Source of the DNA: Acidobacteriota bacterium
GTDB taxonomy: Bacteria > Acidobacteriota > Terriglobia > Terriglobales > Acidobacteriaceae
Direction: 5' to 3'
Length of the DNA: 37,408 nt
Assembly: GCA_028876395.1 (NCBI GenBank)
Contig: JAGWRX010000033.1
Location: 1 to 37,408 of the forward strand
Position numbers and translations under genes: made by a program. The notes under the pieces are model-generated. The model did no database searches and was not told the DNA's origin. It saw only the letters and a list, made by a program, of their open reading frames with translations. Positions 1 through 8,488 of this stretch are shown here, in pieces (within the stretch, counting starts at the first letter, position 1; the number at the start of each line of letters is the position of its first letter).

Positions 1-549
1 ACTGGCAATACGACGATGCTGCTGGAAGAGGGCCTGGATACAGGGCCGATTCTGCTGCAGCAGGAGGTGGCCATTGCGCCGGAGCAGACGGCGGCGGAGC
101 TTTTTGATGTGCTGGCTCGCGCCGGCGCGCCGCTGATGGTGGAGACACTGGCGGGACTCGAAAACGGAACGATCAAGCCCAGGCCGCAGGAGCACGCGCT
201 GGCAACGCTCGCGCCGCTGCTCAATCGCGAAGACGGCCGCATGGATTTTGCCACGCGCACGGCCACCGAGCTGAAGAATCGCTGGCGCGGCTTTCAGCCC
301 TGGCCTGGCGCGTTCACCACGCTCGACGGCAAAAAGCTGATCGTGCATCGCATGGATCTGGCGGAGCCTGCGAGCGGAACGTCAGCAGCACCCGGCGAGG
401 TTCGCATTGAGGGTCATCGCATGTTCGTGGCCTGCGCGCAGGACACATGGCTGGAACTGACCGAGCTGCAGCTTGAGGGCAAGAAGCGCCTCGCGGCTGC
501 GGAGTTTCTGCGCGGCATGCAACTTGCGCCCGACGCGCGGCTGGGTTGA
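1..549 (+). CDS. fmt: Methionyl-tRNA formyltransferase, C-terminal part (5' truncated)
   Basis: Fmt transfers a formyl group from 10-formyl-THF to Met-tRNAfMet in the cytoplasm. Only about the last 182 residues are present, because the frame is already open at base 1. What is visible is the end of the catalytic formyltransferase domain (LDTGPILLQ, typical of the family) followed by the C-terminal OB-like tRNA-binding domain with the FQPWPGAFTT and ELTELQLEGKKR patterns. The ATG at 16 is internal and not the real start. The TGA stop (547-549) overlaps the TTG codon of the next frame, so fmt and rsmB are probably co-transcribed and translationally coupled, as in many bacteria. Family assignment is confident; the missing N-terminus lies outside the window. 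Confidence 0.95.
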   Translation, partial: TGNTTMLLEEGLDTGPILLQQEVAIAPEQTAAELFDVLARAGAPLMVETLAGLENGTIKPRPQEHALATLAPLLNREDGRMDFATRTATELKNRWRGFQPWPGAFTTLDGKKLIVHRMDLAEPASGTSAAPGEVRIEGHRMFVACAQDTWLELTELQLEGKKRLAAAEFLRGMQLAPDARLG

Positions 550-1895
550 GGGCGATGGCTGCGGTCTCTCCAGCGCGCAAGGCTGCCTTCAACATCCTGC
601 TGGCGGTCGAGCGCGGCCCGTCGCACTCGGATGACTTGCTGCGCGGCAAGGCTGTCTCAGCGCTCGCGCCTGCGGATCGCAATCTGGCTACGGCGCTGGT
701 GCTGGGCGTGCTGCGCTGGCAGATTCGTCTGGACCGAGAGCTTCACACGCTGCTTGCGCGGCCCAACGCGAAACTCGACACGGAAGTGCTGATCGCCCTG
801 CGCATGGGCGTGTTTCAACTGCTGCATCTGGATCGCATTCCGGCCCGCGCGGCCATTGACGAAAGCGTGGAACTGACGAAGCAGGCGGGGCATCGCTTTG
901 CCTCCGGCATGGTGAACGCGGTGCTGCGCAAGGTTGCGGCTTCGCCGTTTTCCTTTTTGAACGAAAACATGCCGGATCAGGCAGCGGTCGAGGCGCATCC
1001 CGCGTGGATGGTGGAGCGCTGGACGAGCTTCTATGGTGCGGAGGCGGCGCGGGCCATTTGCCGCCATGGCCAGAGACAGCCTGCGCTCACCGTGCGCGTG
1101 GCAGATGCATCCGCCGAAGGAGAACTCGTCGAGGCCGGCATTGGATTGGAGCCGGGCACACTGCTCGCGGCCGCGCGTGCCGTGGTATCCGGCGACGTGA
1201 CGGCAGCGGCTGCCTTTCGCGAAGGCCGCGTACGACTACAGGATGAAGGCTCGCAGCTAGTGGCGGAGATGGCCGGGCGCGGCGATGCGATTCTTGACTG
1301 CTGCGCTGCTCCCGGCGGCAAGACGCTGATTCTGGCGGAGCGCAATCCGCAGGCGCGCATCGTGGCCTGCGAGTCCAGTCCACAGCGGCTGGCGCAACTG
1401 CGCACACGGCTGGCACCGCTTGGCGCGCGCGCCGAGTGCAGACTGGCTGATGTAACTGCGCTGGGAGACGAATCAGCCTATGACGTTGTGCTGGCCGATG
1501 TGCCGTGCAGCGGCACGGGCACACTGGGCCGCAATCCGGAGATTCGCCATCGGCTGCATGTGGAGGATTTACCGCGCCAGGCTGAGCGGCAGAGGGCGAT
1601 TCTTGCTGCCGCAGTGCGCGCCGTGCGGCCCGGCGGGTGCGTGGTCTACTCCACCTGCTCGCTGGAGCCGGAGGAGAACGAGCAGGTGGTTGCCGCAGCG
1701 TTGGCACTGGCGGACAAGATGCGCGTCGTGCCAGCGGAAGAACGCATTGCGGCGCTGCTGAATGAAGGCGTTCTTGTCGCCGCTGGCGCAGAGCGGCTGC
1801 GCGATTGCATTACGCCTGAAGGCTGCCAGCGCCTGCTGCCTGGCGTGCTCCAAACAGACGGCTTCTTCATCGCGATGCTTGAAAAGACGGCCTGA
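546..1895 (+). CDS. rsmB: 16S rRNA (cytosine-967-C5) methyltransferase RsmB
   Basis: SAM-dependent m5C967 methyltransferase of 16S rRNA. An N-terminal NusB-like RNA-binding domain (about residues 10-150) precedes a Rossmann methyltransferase domain. SAM motif I is DCCAAPGGKT, motif IV is ADVPCSGTGTLGRNPE (PCSGTG with the release cysteine) and motif VI is STCSLEPEENE, whose Cys is the catalytic nucleophile. The length (446-449 aa) is normal for RsmB. Two starts are possible: TTG at 546, overlapping the fmt stop, or ATG at 555; the ATG gives a product only three residues shorter and is equally plausible. It is coupled to fmt. A hairpin with a U tract begins at its stop codon (see 1895-1914). 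Confidence 0.95.
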   Translation: MRAMAAVSPARKAAFNILLAVERGPSHSDDLLRGKAVSALAPADRNLATALVLGVLRWQIRLDRELHTLLARPNAKLDTEVLIALRMGVFQLLHLDRIPARAAIDESVELTKQAGHRFASGMVNAVLRKVAASPFSFLNENMPDQAAVEAHPAWMVERWTSFYGAEAARAICRHGQRQPALTVRVADASAEGELVEAGIGLEPGTLLAAARAVVSGDVTAAAAFREGRVRLQDEGSQLVAEMAGRGDAILDCCAAPGGKTLILAERNPQARIVACESSPQRLAQLRTRLAPLGARAECRLADVTALGDESAYDVVLADVPCSGTGTLGRNPEIRHRLHVEDLPRQAERQRAILAAAVRAVRPGGCVVYSTCSLEPEENEQVVAAALALADKMRVVPAEERIAALLNEGVLVAAGAERLRDCITPEGCQRLLPGVLQTDGFFIAMLEKTA

Positions 1896-1914
1896 AAAGC
1901 AGCGGCCTGTTTTT
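1895..1914 (+). terminator. Candidate bidirectional intrinsic terminator
   Basis: An 8-bp stem (1895-1902 with 1907-1914, one G-U pair) closes a 4-nt loop, with an A tract on the left arm and five T on the right arm. It lies in the 38-bp gap between the convergent rsmB and UPF0303 genes, so it could stop transcription from either side. The stem is partly A-T and therefore only moderately stable. Confidence 0.45.
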
Positions 1915-1933
1915 CAACTGAGATGCACTTCCT

Positions 1934-2431
1934 CTACTCTGCAGCGAGCCGCAGAGCCGCGTAGTCGCGGCCCAGCAGGCCGCAGAGCGCTTCCACCACA
2001 AGCTCGTGATCCTTGCGCTGCGGCAGACCGGAGACGGTAACGCAGCCGACCACGCCCGCGCCCGCCACGGCGAGCGGAAACGAACCGCCGTGCGTGGCAT
2101 AGTCCGCCATGGGCAGGCCTTGCGATTCGTAGATCGTCTCATTCTTTGACTTGTCTCGAAGGCCGATTGCGTAGGAGCTGCGATGGAAGCGGGCCACGAC
2201 GTTGCACTTGCGGCGGACCCATTCCACGTTATCCGGGGTGGTGCCTTCAAGCGCTGCGTAGAAGAGCGGCTGCTCGAAGCGGCGCACGTCAATCACAACG
2301 GGCAGGCCGCGTTCCGCTGCCATCGCACGCAGGCGCGAGCCCAGCTCCCAGGCCGTCTGCGCGTCGAGGCGCGGCAACACTAGCTCGCGCTCCTGCATGG
2401 CTACATGCTCGATGTCTTCACTCAATCCCAT
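1934..2431 (-). CDS. UPF0303 / HbpS-like (GlcG-type) protein
   Basis: A 165-aa cytosolic protein of the UPF0303 family (YBR137W-like, within the GlcG/HbpS superfamily). Family features visible are the ELGSRLRAMAAERGLPVVIDV strand-helix start, FYAALEGTTPDN and the WVRRKCNVVARF patch, followed by SSYAIGL and the DYATHGGSFPL loop. HbpS relatives bind haem and the yeast member has been linked to GET/chaperone pathways, but no bacterial function is established for this subfamily. The ATG at 2431 was chosen over the one at 2452 because a GGGGAGG Shine-Dalgarno sits 5 nt upstream of it. It is the last gene of the leftward run, 56 bp after the PASTA gene. Confidence 0.85.
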   Translation of the reverse strand: MGLSEDIEHVAMQERELVLPRLDAQTAWELGSRLRAMAAERGLPVVIDVRRFEQPLFYAALEGTTPDNVEWVRRKCNVVARFHRSSYAIGLRDKSKNETIYESQGLPMADYATHGGSFPLAVAGAGVVGCVTVSGLPQRKDHELVVEALCGLLGRDYAALRLAAE

Positions 2432-2487
2432 CCCGGCCTCCCCTTCGCGCATTACGGATTCCGCCTGCCTGCCGCGCTGCCTTCAGA

Positions 2488-3258
2488 CTACTTTGCCACG
2501 GTCAGCTTCACTTCCGCTTCCGGGTCAACGCGTGCGCCAGCAGGCGGATCCTGCGCAATGACGGAGCCGGGAGCAACGGGCGGCCTGGGCGGAGCGCTGC
2601 CTGTGCCCACCGGCGGGATGGGCACATCCGCAAACACGGGCACGGCCGACTTGATGCCGACTTTGGCCAACTGCGCCTGCGCCGTCACGATGGGCAGGCC
2701 GGTCAGGTCGGGCATCACAAAGCCGTCGGGCGCATCATCCTCCGGCGCAGCGACGAGCAGATTCACGCTGGGCTGCTCGATGCCCTGGGCATGCGCCGGC
2801 GGGTCCTGCGCAATCACCGTGCCCTCGGGAGCGGCTGCGTAAGGCAGCCGCGCGGTCGCGCCCACCTCAAGGCCGACGCGCCTGAGGCGCAGGGCCGCCA
2901 GGCGCTCGTCGCTGCCTACGGTGTCCGGCACGTCCACCTTCTGCGGGCCCAGGCTTTCAGCCACGCGCACGCGCCACTCGCGGCGCACCACCGTTCCCGG
3001 CTCGGGCGACTGCGAAAGGATATGCCCGGCGGCCACATCCGCTGAGTAGTAGCGGTTGTCCACGTTGAGGTTGAGCCCCATGCCCGCGGCCTGGCTGCGC
3101 GCCTCGGCGACGGTCATGCCCTTCAGCTCCGGCACCTGCACCTCAGCGCCGTGAATGGCGAAGTGCATGGTGGCGATGGCAGCCAGCATCGCCACCGTCA
3201 CGAGCAGCATAACGAGCGAGACCACGCGGAAAAAATAGATGAACGGGTGCTTCTTCAT
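2488..3258 (-). CDS. Membrane-anchored PASTA-repeat protein
   Basis: A 256-aa protein with a short cytoplasmic start (MKKHPFIYFFR), one transmembrane helix (about 12-35) and three extracytoplasmic PASTA domains (about 36-102, 107-171, 180-256). Each PASTA unit shows the VP.L.G...EA...L...G start and the SQ.P..GT.V or AQDPP ending. PASTA domains bind muropeptides or other envelope ligands in Ser/Thr kinases and PBPs, but here there is no kinase or transpeptidase domain, so a role as envelope sensor or scaffold is inferred. A proline-rich insertion (about 212-229) interrupts the third repeat. Its ATG overlaps the OsmC stop by 4 nt (ATGA), indicating translational coupling. Confidence 0.88.
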   Translation of the reverse strand: MKKHPFIYFFRVVSLVMLLVTVAMLAAIATMHFAIHGAEVQVPELKGMTVAEARSQAAGMGLNLNVDNRYYSADVAAGHILSQSPEPGTVVRREWRVRVAESLGPQKVDVPDTVGSDERLAALRLRRVGLEVGATARLPYAAAPEGTVIAQDPPAHAQGIEQPSVNLLVAAPEDDAPDGFVMPDLTGLPIVTAQAQLAKVGIKSAVPVFADVPIPPVGTGSAPPRPPVAPGSVIAQDPPAGARVDPEAEVKLTVAK

Positions 3259-3671
3259 GGCAGCGGCTCCCCGTCAACGTAGACAATTTCATAGTCGATT
3301 TTCGCTGCCTTTTCGAGCATCTTTGAGACCGAGCAGTACTTGTTCTTTGAGAGCGCGACGGCATCTTCAACGGCCTTGCGGCTCAACTGGCCGTGCACCG
3401 CATAGGTGAGCCTGATATGAGTAAATACGCGCGGGATGGTTTCCGCACGGGTGGCGCTGGCCGTGACGCGCAGGCCGGTGAGCGGCTGCCGCTTCTTCTG
3501 GAGGATGCCGACCACATCGACGGACGTGCAACAGCACAGCGCCATCAGCACCGCTTCAACCGGGCTTGGGCCGTGGGCGTGCTCCGCATCCGCGTCAAAG
3601 ACAATTGTTTTGCCGCTTTCCGCAATTCCCTCGAAGATGTCGTCGTGCTTCCATTCGCTGTGGGCAATCAT
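3255..3671 (-). CDS. OsmC/YhfA-family protein
   Basis: A 138-aa OsmC-like protein. The family reduces organic hydroperoxides using two conserved cysteines. Here a cysteine cluster (ALCCCTSVD, about residues 44-52) sits on the central helix, and a second cysteine occurs in KNKYCSVSKML near the C-terminus, matching the usual two-site pattern. The HGPSPVEAVLMAL motif resembles the YhfA-type branch, whose substrate is not known. A GGGGAGAA Shine-Dalgarno precedes the ATG. It lies 21 bp downstream of the CDF transporter and overlaps the PASTA gene by 4 nt, so it is expressed within the leftward operon. Confidence 0.9.
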   Translation of the reverse strand: MIAHSEWKHDDIFEGIAESGKTIVFDADAEHAHGPSPVEAVLMALCCCTSVDVVGILQKKRQPLTGLRVTASATRAETIPRVFTHIRLTYAVHGQLSRKAVEDAVALSKNKYCSVSKMLEKAAKIDYEIVYVDGEPLP

Positions 3672-3692
3672 GGTTCGCGTTTCTCCCCTGCT

Positions 3693-5135
3693 CTATCGCG
3701 TGTTGTCCGTCACCGGCTCGGGGTGAATCGTCACCCGATACATATCCGGGTACTCCAGTTTGAAGCGGTCTTCCAGCGCGGTGATTACCTCATGCACGCG
3801 CTGCATGGGCAGGTCGTCGGGCAGGGTGCAGTGGCATGAGAGATAGATGTGCTCGCCGGTGCGGCCGACGGTGATTTCGTGCACGTCCGCAATCTCAGGG
3901 AAGTGGCTGGCCGTGGCGCGCAGCACCTGCTCAATCCTGCGGTCCTCCTCGACCATCTCCTCGGGCTGCTCGATGGTTGCCGGCTCGCTCTCAATATGGG
4001 TGAGCACGGAGTCGATCTCCGGCGTTTCGCGCAGGATTTCCTCCTCGAGCGCGCTCACAAAGCTGTGCGCTTCCAGCAGCGAGAGGGTCTCGTCCAGCTC
4101 GACATGCTGTTCCACGCGCAGCTTGCCGTGATGCGACTGCACGCTGAGTTCGTGGACGCTTATGTTGTTGCGCGCGGCCACGGCGCGTACACGGTCAAAG
4201 ATGCTTTCCGCCCGGGCCTGCCGCGGAACGGTGTGGACGACCACGTCGGCTCTGGGAAGCGCGCGATGGACAGCCGCGGTGGCTGCGCGGACCAGTTCGC
4301 CGGTGTGCTCAAAGGTGTGGCGCCGGGGCAGCGCCAACGTCAGGTCGACAAAGTGGGCGGGGCCGGAGCGGCGGACGCGCGCTTGCTCCACGTTCAAGAC
4401 ACCCGGCACCTGCTCGACCTCGCGCAGGATGTGCCGCCTTGTTTCGGCGGGAATCTGATCCATCAGCACGTCAATCGTCTCGCGCGCCACCTGAGCGGTG
4501 ATGCGCAGAATCATGAGCGAAACCACGACGGCCGCGAAGGGGTCGGCATACTGCAGCCATGCGATGCCGAATCTGCTCCCTGCCCAGCTGGCGAGCAGCC
4601 CGGCCAGCACGGCCAGCGTGGACCAGATGTCGGAAGCGAAGTGAAACGCGTCTGTCTCCAGCGCCGGCGAGCCCGTGCGCCGGGCAACGGAGCGCAGTTC
4701 CCGTGAGCGCCAGAAGTCCACGGCAATGGAAGTCACAAGCACCAGCACCGGCCATATCGAGTGGCGCAGTTCCACGGTGTGGTGAAAGATCCGCTGCATC
4801 GCCTCCCAGATAATCCATGCGCAGGAAACGGCCATGAGGCCGACCTCGCCGAATGCGGAGAGATTCTCCACCTTACCGTGGCCGTAGGTGTGGTTTTCGT
4901 CGGCCGGCTTGTCTGAGACGTGTACCGAAAAGTAGGTGAGGACGGCGCCGGTCAGGTCCAGGCCGGAGTGAGCCGCGTCTGACAAGACGCCCAGCGAGCC
5001 CGACAGGAGGCCGGCACCCAGTTTGAGCAGCGTCATGACGGAGGCAGCCACCATGGAGTGCAGCGCCGCGCGCTTCTTTTCAGCGGAGTGCCCGGAGGAG
5101 CCTGCAACCTGCGAACTGGAGACGGCGAAAGTCAT
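3693..5135 (-). CDS. CDF-family cation efflux transporter with three tandem C-terminal domains
   Basis: A 480-aa cation diffusion facilitator that exports divalent metals (Zn2+, Fe2+, Mn2+ or similar) by proton antiport. The membrane domain spans about residues 28-215. Likely metal-site residues are D53, H56 and D60 in SDAAHSGLD on TM2 and H165/D169 in DAFHFASD on TM5. After it come three successive ferredoxin-like (ZT_dimer-type) segments at about 229-305, 312-388 and 395-475. Each has a helix-strand-strand-helix-strand pattern ending in VHTVP, THIESEP or TIHPEP. Ordinary CDF proteins are near 300 aa with one such domain, so the two extra copies are unusual. The metal cannot be assigned from sequence. 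The gap to menG is 7 bp. Confidence 0.9.
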   Translation of the reverse strand: MTFAVSSSQVAGSSGHSAEKKRAALHSMVAASVMTLLKLGAGLLSGSLGVLSDAAHSGLDLTGAVLTYFSVHVSDKPADENHTYGHGKVENLSAFGEVGLMAVSCAWIIWEAMQRIFHHTVELRHSIWPVLVLVTSIAVDFWRSRELRSVARRTGSPALETDAFHFASDIWSTLAVLAGLLASWAGSRFGIAWLQYADPFAAVVVSLMILRITAQVARETIDVLMDQIPAETRRHILREVEQVPGVLNVEQARVRRSGPAHFVDLTLALPRRHTFEHTGELVRAATAAVHRALPRADVVVHTVPRQARAESIFDRVRAVAARNNISVHELSVQSHHGKLRVEQHVELDETLSLLEAHSFVSALEEEILRETPEIDSVLTHIESEPATIEQPEEMVEEDRRIEQVLRATASHFPEIADVHEITVGRTGEHIYLSCHCTLPDDLPMQRVHEVITALEDRFKLEYPDMYRVTIHPEPVTDNTR

Positions 5136-5142
5136 TGCGCTT

Positions 5143-5892
5143 TCAGGCTACAGCCGAGCGCGTTGCGGTGTACAACCCGGCGATGCCGAAGGTGTAGGGC
5201 TGCCAGGCGCACTCAGCATAGCCCACGGACCGCATGAGCGCCAGCATCTCCCTGGGCGGCGGGAAGTTGCCGACTGAAGCCGGAAGGTAGCTGTAAGGGC
5301 CGTCCTTGCCGCAGACGAGGCGCCCGATGGCCGGCAGCACGCGGCGAAAGTAGACGGCGTAAGCTTTGCCGATGAGGCCGCCGGGCTCGCTGAAGTCCAA
5401 TATTCCCAACTGCCCGCCCGGCTTGAGCACGCGATGAAACTCGCGCAGACCGGCCTCGTAGTTGGCGAGGTTGCGGAAGCCGAAGGCGCTGACGATCAGG
5501 TCAAGCGATGCGGACTTGAGCGGCAGATGGAGCGCGTCGGCCTCCAGCGCCACGGCTCCGCGCCCCTCAAATTTCTGCGCTCCGCGGCTCAGCATGGCGC
5601 GGGCGAAATCCGCGGCGAGAATGGGATGCGCGCCGGCGGGCCGGTGCTTGAGCAGCGCCATGGTCATATCGCCCGTGCCGCAGCAGATGTCGAGAATGGC
5701 CGCGTCGGGGTTGGCCAGCACCGGGCGGAATCGCCGCGCCGTGCGCCACCACCACAGGCGGTCCACGTTGGCTGAGAGCACGTGGTTGAGCAGGTCATAG
5801 CGGGGCGCGATGGCGTTGAACATCTGCCGCACGGTCTGCGCCGCGCTGGCTTCGTCCTGTGCTCCCAACGGCTTGGCTCCGCTCGTCGTCAT
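5143..5892 (-). CDS. menG: Demethylmenaquinone methyltransferase (UbiE/MenG)
   Basis: A 249-aa class I SAM methyltransferase for the final C-methylation of demethylmenaquinone at the membrane surface. UbiE signatures are present: [20 protein letters not shown] near the N-terminus, SAM motif [25 protein letters not shown], and [19 protein letters not shown]. No ubiquinone genes are visible and Acidobacteriota mostly use menaquinone, so MenG is the better name; a dual UbiE function cannot be excluded. Its ATG overlaps the aroB stop (ATGA), so chorismate supply and quinone finishing are co-expressed here. Confidence 0.93.
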   Translation of the reverse strand: MTTSGAKPLGAQDEASAAQTVRQMFNAIAPRYDLLNHVLSANVDRLWWWRTARRFRPVLANPDAAILDICCGTGDMTMALLKHRPAGAHPILAADFARAMLSRGAQKFEGRGAVALEADALHLPLKSASLDLIVSAFGFRNLANYEAGLREFHRVLKPGGQLGILDFSEPGGLIGKAYAVYFRRVLPAIGRLVCGKDGPYSYLPASVGNFPPPREMLALMRSVGYAECAWQPYTFGIAGLYTATRSAVA

Positions 5893-6992
5893 CGAGCGCT
5901 CGGTTCCTTTGCCTGGGCAAGCATGTAGCTGGCTGCGGCCTCCAGCTCGGCCGTGGTCACGTCTTCCACCACGCCCGCGTCTCCAATGCCCACTGGCAGC
6001 ACAAAACGCTTTATACCGCCCACGTTTTTCTTGTCGCCGACGGTGGCAGCCACGAGCTTTGCGGCGCGCACCTTGAGCGGCGGCAGCGGCCCGTACAGGT
6101 GAATCAGGCTTTCAAGGCGCTGGAACTGCTGGCCCGAGATGGAGCCGCGCTGGCGCGCCAGATAGAGCGCCGCCACCATGCCCCAGCCCACCGCCTCGCC
6201 GTGCAGCAACGCCTTGTAGCGCGTGACCTGCTCAATGGCGTGGCCGAGCGTGTGGCCCAGATTCAGAATCATGCGCAGGCCGTTCTCGCGCTCGTCGCGG
6301 TTGACCACGCCGGCCTTCATACGAATGGATGCGGCGATGACTTTTTCGAGCGCTTTCGGATCGCGGCCCAGCACTTCGCGCGCATGCTCTTCCATGAATC
6401 GCACCAGCGTGCGGTCACGGATGATGCCGGCCTTCACGCTCTCCATCAGGCCGGCGCGCAGTTCGCGGCCGGACAATGTGCCGAGCACGTCGATGTCAGC
6501 AAACACCGCAAGCGGATGGTGGAAGCTGCCGACGAGATTTTTGCCCTCGGGCAGGTTGACGCCGGTCTTGCCGCCGACGGATGAATCCACCTGGGAGAGA
6601 AACGTGGTGGGGACCTGAACATACGGAATGCCGCGCATATAGATGGCGGCCACGAATCCGCCCACGTCGCCCACGATGCCGCCGCCGAAGGCGATGAGCA
6701 GCGAGCCGCGATCGCCGCCCGCGGCCACCATCTGGCGCAGCAACCGCTCCACGCTGGCGATGGTTTTATGCTTTTCGCCGGCGGGCAGAAACAGCGCGAT
6801 GGGCGGCTCTCGGAACGAGGCGAGAAAGGCCTTGCCCCACAGCGCCCATATCTCCGGCGAGGTGAGGACGAAGACGCGCCGGGGCAGCCTGCCCGCCACG
6901 CGCTCGATGCGCGGCGCAAGGGTTCGCAGCAGGCCGCTGCCCGTGATGACGTCATATTTTGCCGATGGTGTTGCTACTCGTATGGTTTGCAC
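5889..6992 (-). CDS. aroB: 3-dehydroquinate synthase
   Basis: AroB converts DAHP to 3-dehydroquinate, the second shikimate-pathway step, using NAD+ and a divalent metal. The 367-aa length is typical. The order of motifs is standard: PAGEKHKT, the nucleotide-binding [31 protein letters not shown], then metal and substrate ligands in [20 protein letters not shown] and [11 protein letters not shown]. The start gives a normal N-terminus ([13 protein letters not shown]). It overlaps menG by 4 nt downstream and is preceded 72 bp upstream by the DUF4010 gene on the same strand. The following pathway enzymes AroD and AroE are encoded as one fused gene at 20286-21848. Confidence 0.95.
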   Translation of the reverse strand: MQTIRVATPSAKYDVITGSGLLRTLAPRIERVAGRLPRRVFVLTSPEIWALWGKAFLASFREPPIALFLPAGEKHKTIASVERLLRQMVAAGGDRGSLLIAFGGGIVGDVGGFVAAIYMRGIPYVQVPTTFLSQVDSSVGGKTGVNLPEGKNLVGSFHHPLAVFADIDVLGTLSGRELRAGLMESVKAGIIRDRTLVRFMEEHAREVLGRDPKALEKVIAASIRMKAGVVNRDERENGLRMILNLGHTLGHAIEQVTRYKALLHGEAVGWGMVAALYLARQRGSISGQQFQRLESLIHLYGPLPPLKVRAAKLVAATVGDKKNVGGIKRFVLPVGIGDAGVVEDVTTAELEAAASYMLAQAKEPSAR

Positions 6993-7064
6993 GCTGTCTT
7001 CAATCCTAAAGCAAGCGCCGGGCCGCCTGCTCGCGGTGGCGAGGGCCGGCTTGCGCGCCCGCCA

Positions 7065-8327
7065 TCAGCCCAGCCAGAAGAGCGGAACAAGACTGACGGC
7101 AGCCAGAGCCGCCAGAAACAACAGGCTTTGCAGGCCGGTTTTGTGTTCGGCGAGGCTATAGGCGTAGATGCCTTTGACGGCGTTGTTGCTGGCGGCGGCG
7201 ATGAGGATGGCGGAAGCGGCAATCTTGAGCGGGGTGAGCGTGCCTGCCGCCTTTGTAAGACCCATGATGAAGGGGTCCACATCGCTGACGCCCATGATGG
7301 CGGCCAGCGTATTGAGTCCGCCACGTCCGAGATAGGTGACGGCCAGCTGAGTGGCGACCAGCATGCCGAGAAAGAGTCCGGAGAACAGAAACGCAGTGAG
7401 CAGGTCGAGCGGGTTCTTCGACTCAAAATCGCGCTTGACGGCATGCGTGCTCGCGTCCGCGCGACGCGTCCAGAGCCAGCCAACGCCGACCGCCACGGCG
7501 GTAAGCACAAGAAAGGGCAGCAGAAGAATGGACATCAATTCCCGGTTGAAGAGCGCCAGAAGAATGATGAGGCGCATGTACATGACGCCGGATGCGATGA
7601 GGATGCTGCCGGAGAAGAGATGGGGTTCCTGCTCAGTGTTGGAGCGGCGCGCCATGACAACGGTGGTGACGGTGGAGGAATAGGCGCCGCCCAGCAGGGC
7701 CGCGAGCACCACTCCGCCCTGCCCTTTGGTCAGCTTCTGCAAGACGTAGCTGGCGTATGAGATGGCGCTGATGGCGACCACGACGAGCCACGTCTTGAAT
7801 GGGTTGATGTGGAAGTGGCTGAACTCCTGGTTGGGCAGGATGGGCAGAATGACGCCGGTGAGCAGCAGAAACTTGGCGAAGGTGAGAATCTCGTTGGGCG
7901 CGATGCGCACGGCGAGTCTCTCCAGCGCGGCCTTCAGATCCAGCAGCAGCAGGCTGGCCACGCCGAGCGTGGTGGCGATCCACAAATGGCCATAGCAGGT
8001 GAGCGCGCCAATCAGGAAGGTGGCAAGGCCGGACATCTCCGTGGTGACGCCCGCGGCCTCAGGAGAGGAAAGCTTGTGCCAGTAGGACAAGAGCAGAAAA
8101 CCGCCAACAACCAGAAAACCGATCGTTAACGGCAGCAGTTGCGTGCCCGCGATGAGAGCAATGGAGTAGCCGATAAGGCCGATGAGCGGAAACGTACGGA
8201 CGCCGCCAAAGAAGTAGGTGCCGCGCGCCGCCTTGTGCTCCTCCCGCTCCAGGCCGATGAGGAACGAGAGAAAGAGCACGAGGAATATCTTGAAGGCATC
8301 CGGAGGCAGCTGCTGATAGGTCTGCAT
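7065..8327 (-). CDS. MgtC/DUF4010-family polytopic membrane protein
   Basis: A 420-aa inner-membrane protein with roughly a dozen hydrophobic segments. The N-terminus carries an MgtC/SapB-like segment (FLIGLEREEHK and GVRTFPLIGLIGY), followed by the longer DUF4010 region containing AALLGGAYSSTVTTVVMARR and a C-terminal NNAVKGIYAY helix. The function of this combination is not known; transport or regulation of an ion is only an inference from MgtC. The frame is open to 8483, but the ATG at 8327 is chosen because it has a GGAGG 10 nt upstream and begins at the conserved region; the upstream 52 codons are basic and low-complexity. It heads the leftward run and is divergent from nadB. Confidence 0.85.
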   Translation of the reverse strand: MQTYQQLPPDAFKIFLVLFLSFLIGLEREEHKAARGTYFFGGVRTFPLIGLIGYSIALIAGTQLLPLTIGFLVVGGFLLLSYWHKLSSPEAAGVTTEMSGLATFLIGALTCYGHLWIATTLGVASLLLLDLKAALERLAVRIAPNEILTFAKFLLLTGVILPILPNQEFSHFHINPFKTWLVVVAISAISYASYVLQKLTKGQGGVVLAALLGGAYSSTVTTVVMARRSNTEQEPHLFSGSILIASGVMYMRLIILLALFNRELMSILLLPFLVLTAVAVGVGWLWTRRADASTHAVKRDFESKNPLDLLTAFLFSGLFLGMLVATQLAVTYLGRGGLNTLAAIMGVSDVDPFIMGLTKAAGTLTPLKIAASAILIAAASNNAVKGIYAYSLAEHKTGLQSLLFLAALAAVSLVPLFWLG

Positions 8328-8474
8328 TCGAGTCGGTCCTCCGCTTCTGGCTCCTGGCGCGAACACTGCGCGAGGAGCGTCGCCGTGAAACCTGCGTAGC
8401 CTGCCAGACAGCTTACACGGAAATCGCATTGTGTGTCTTAGCGGGCGCCATTCATCCCGGACCGTGCCCGGTGA

Positions 8475-8480
8475 TAGCCT
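8475..8480 (+). promoter_or_regulatory. Candidate -10 element for nadB (short or absent leader)
   Basis: The hexamer TAGCCT fits TANNNT and ends 8 nt before the nadB ATG. This spacing would start transcription at or next to the start codon. No convincing -35 is visible. The nearest SD-like AAGGG is only 2 nt from the ATG, too close for normal use. Confidence 0.3.
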
Positions 8481-8488
8481 CAAGGGTT

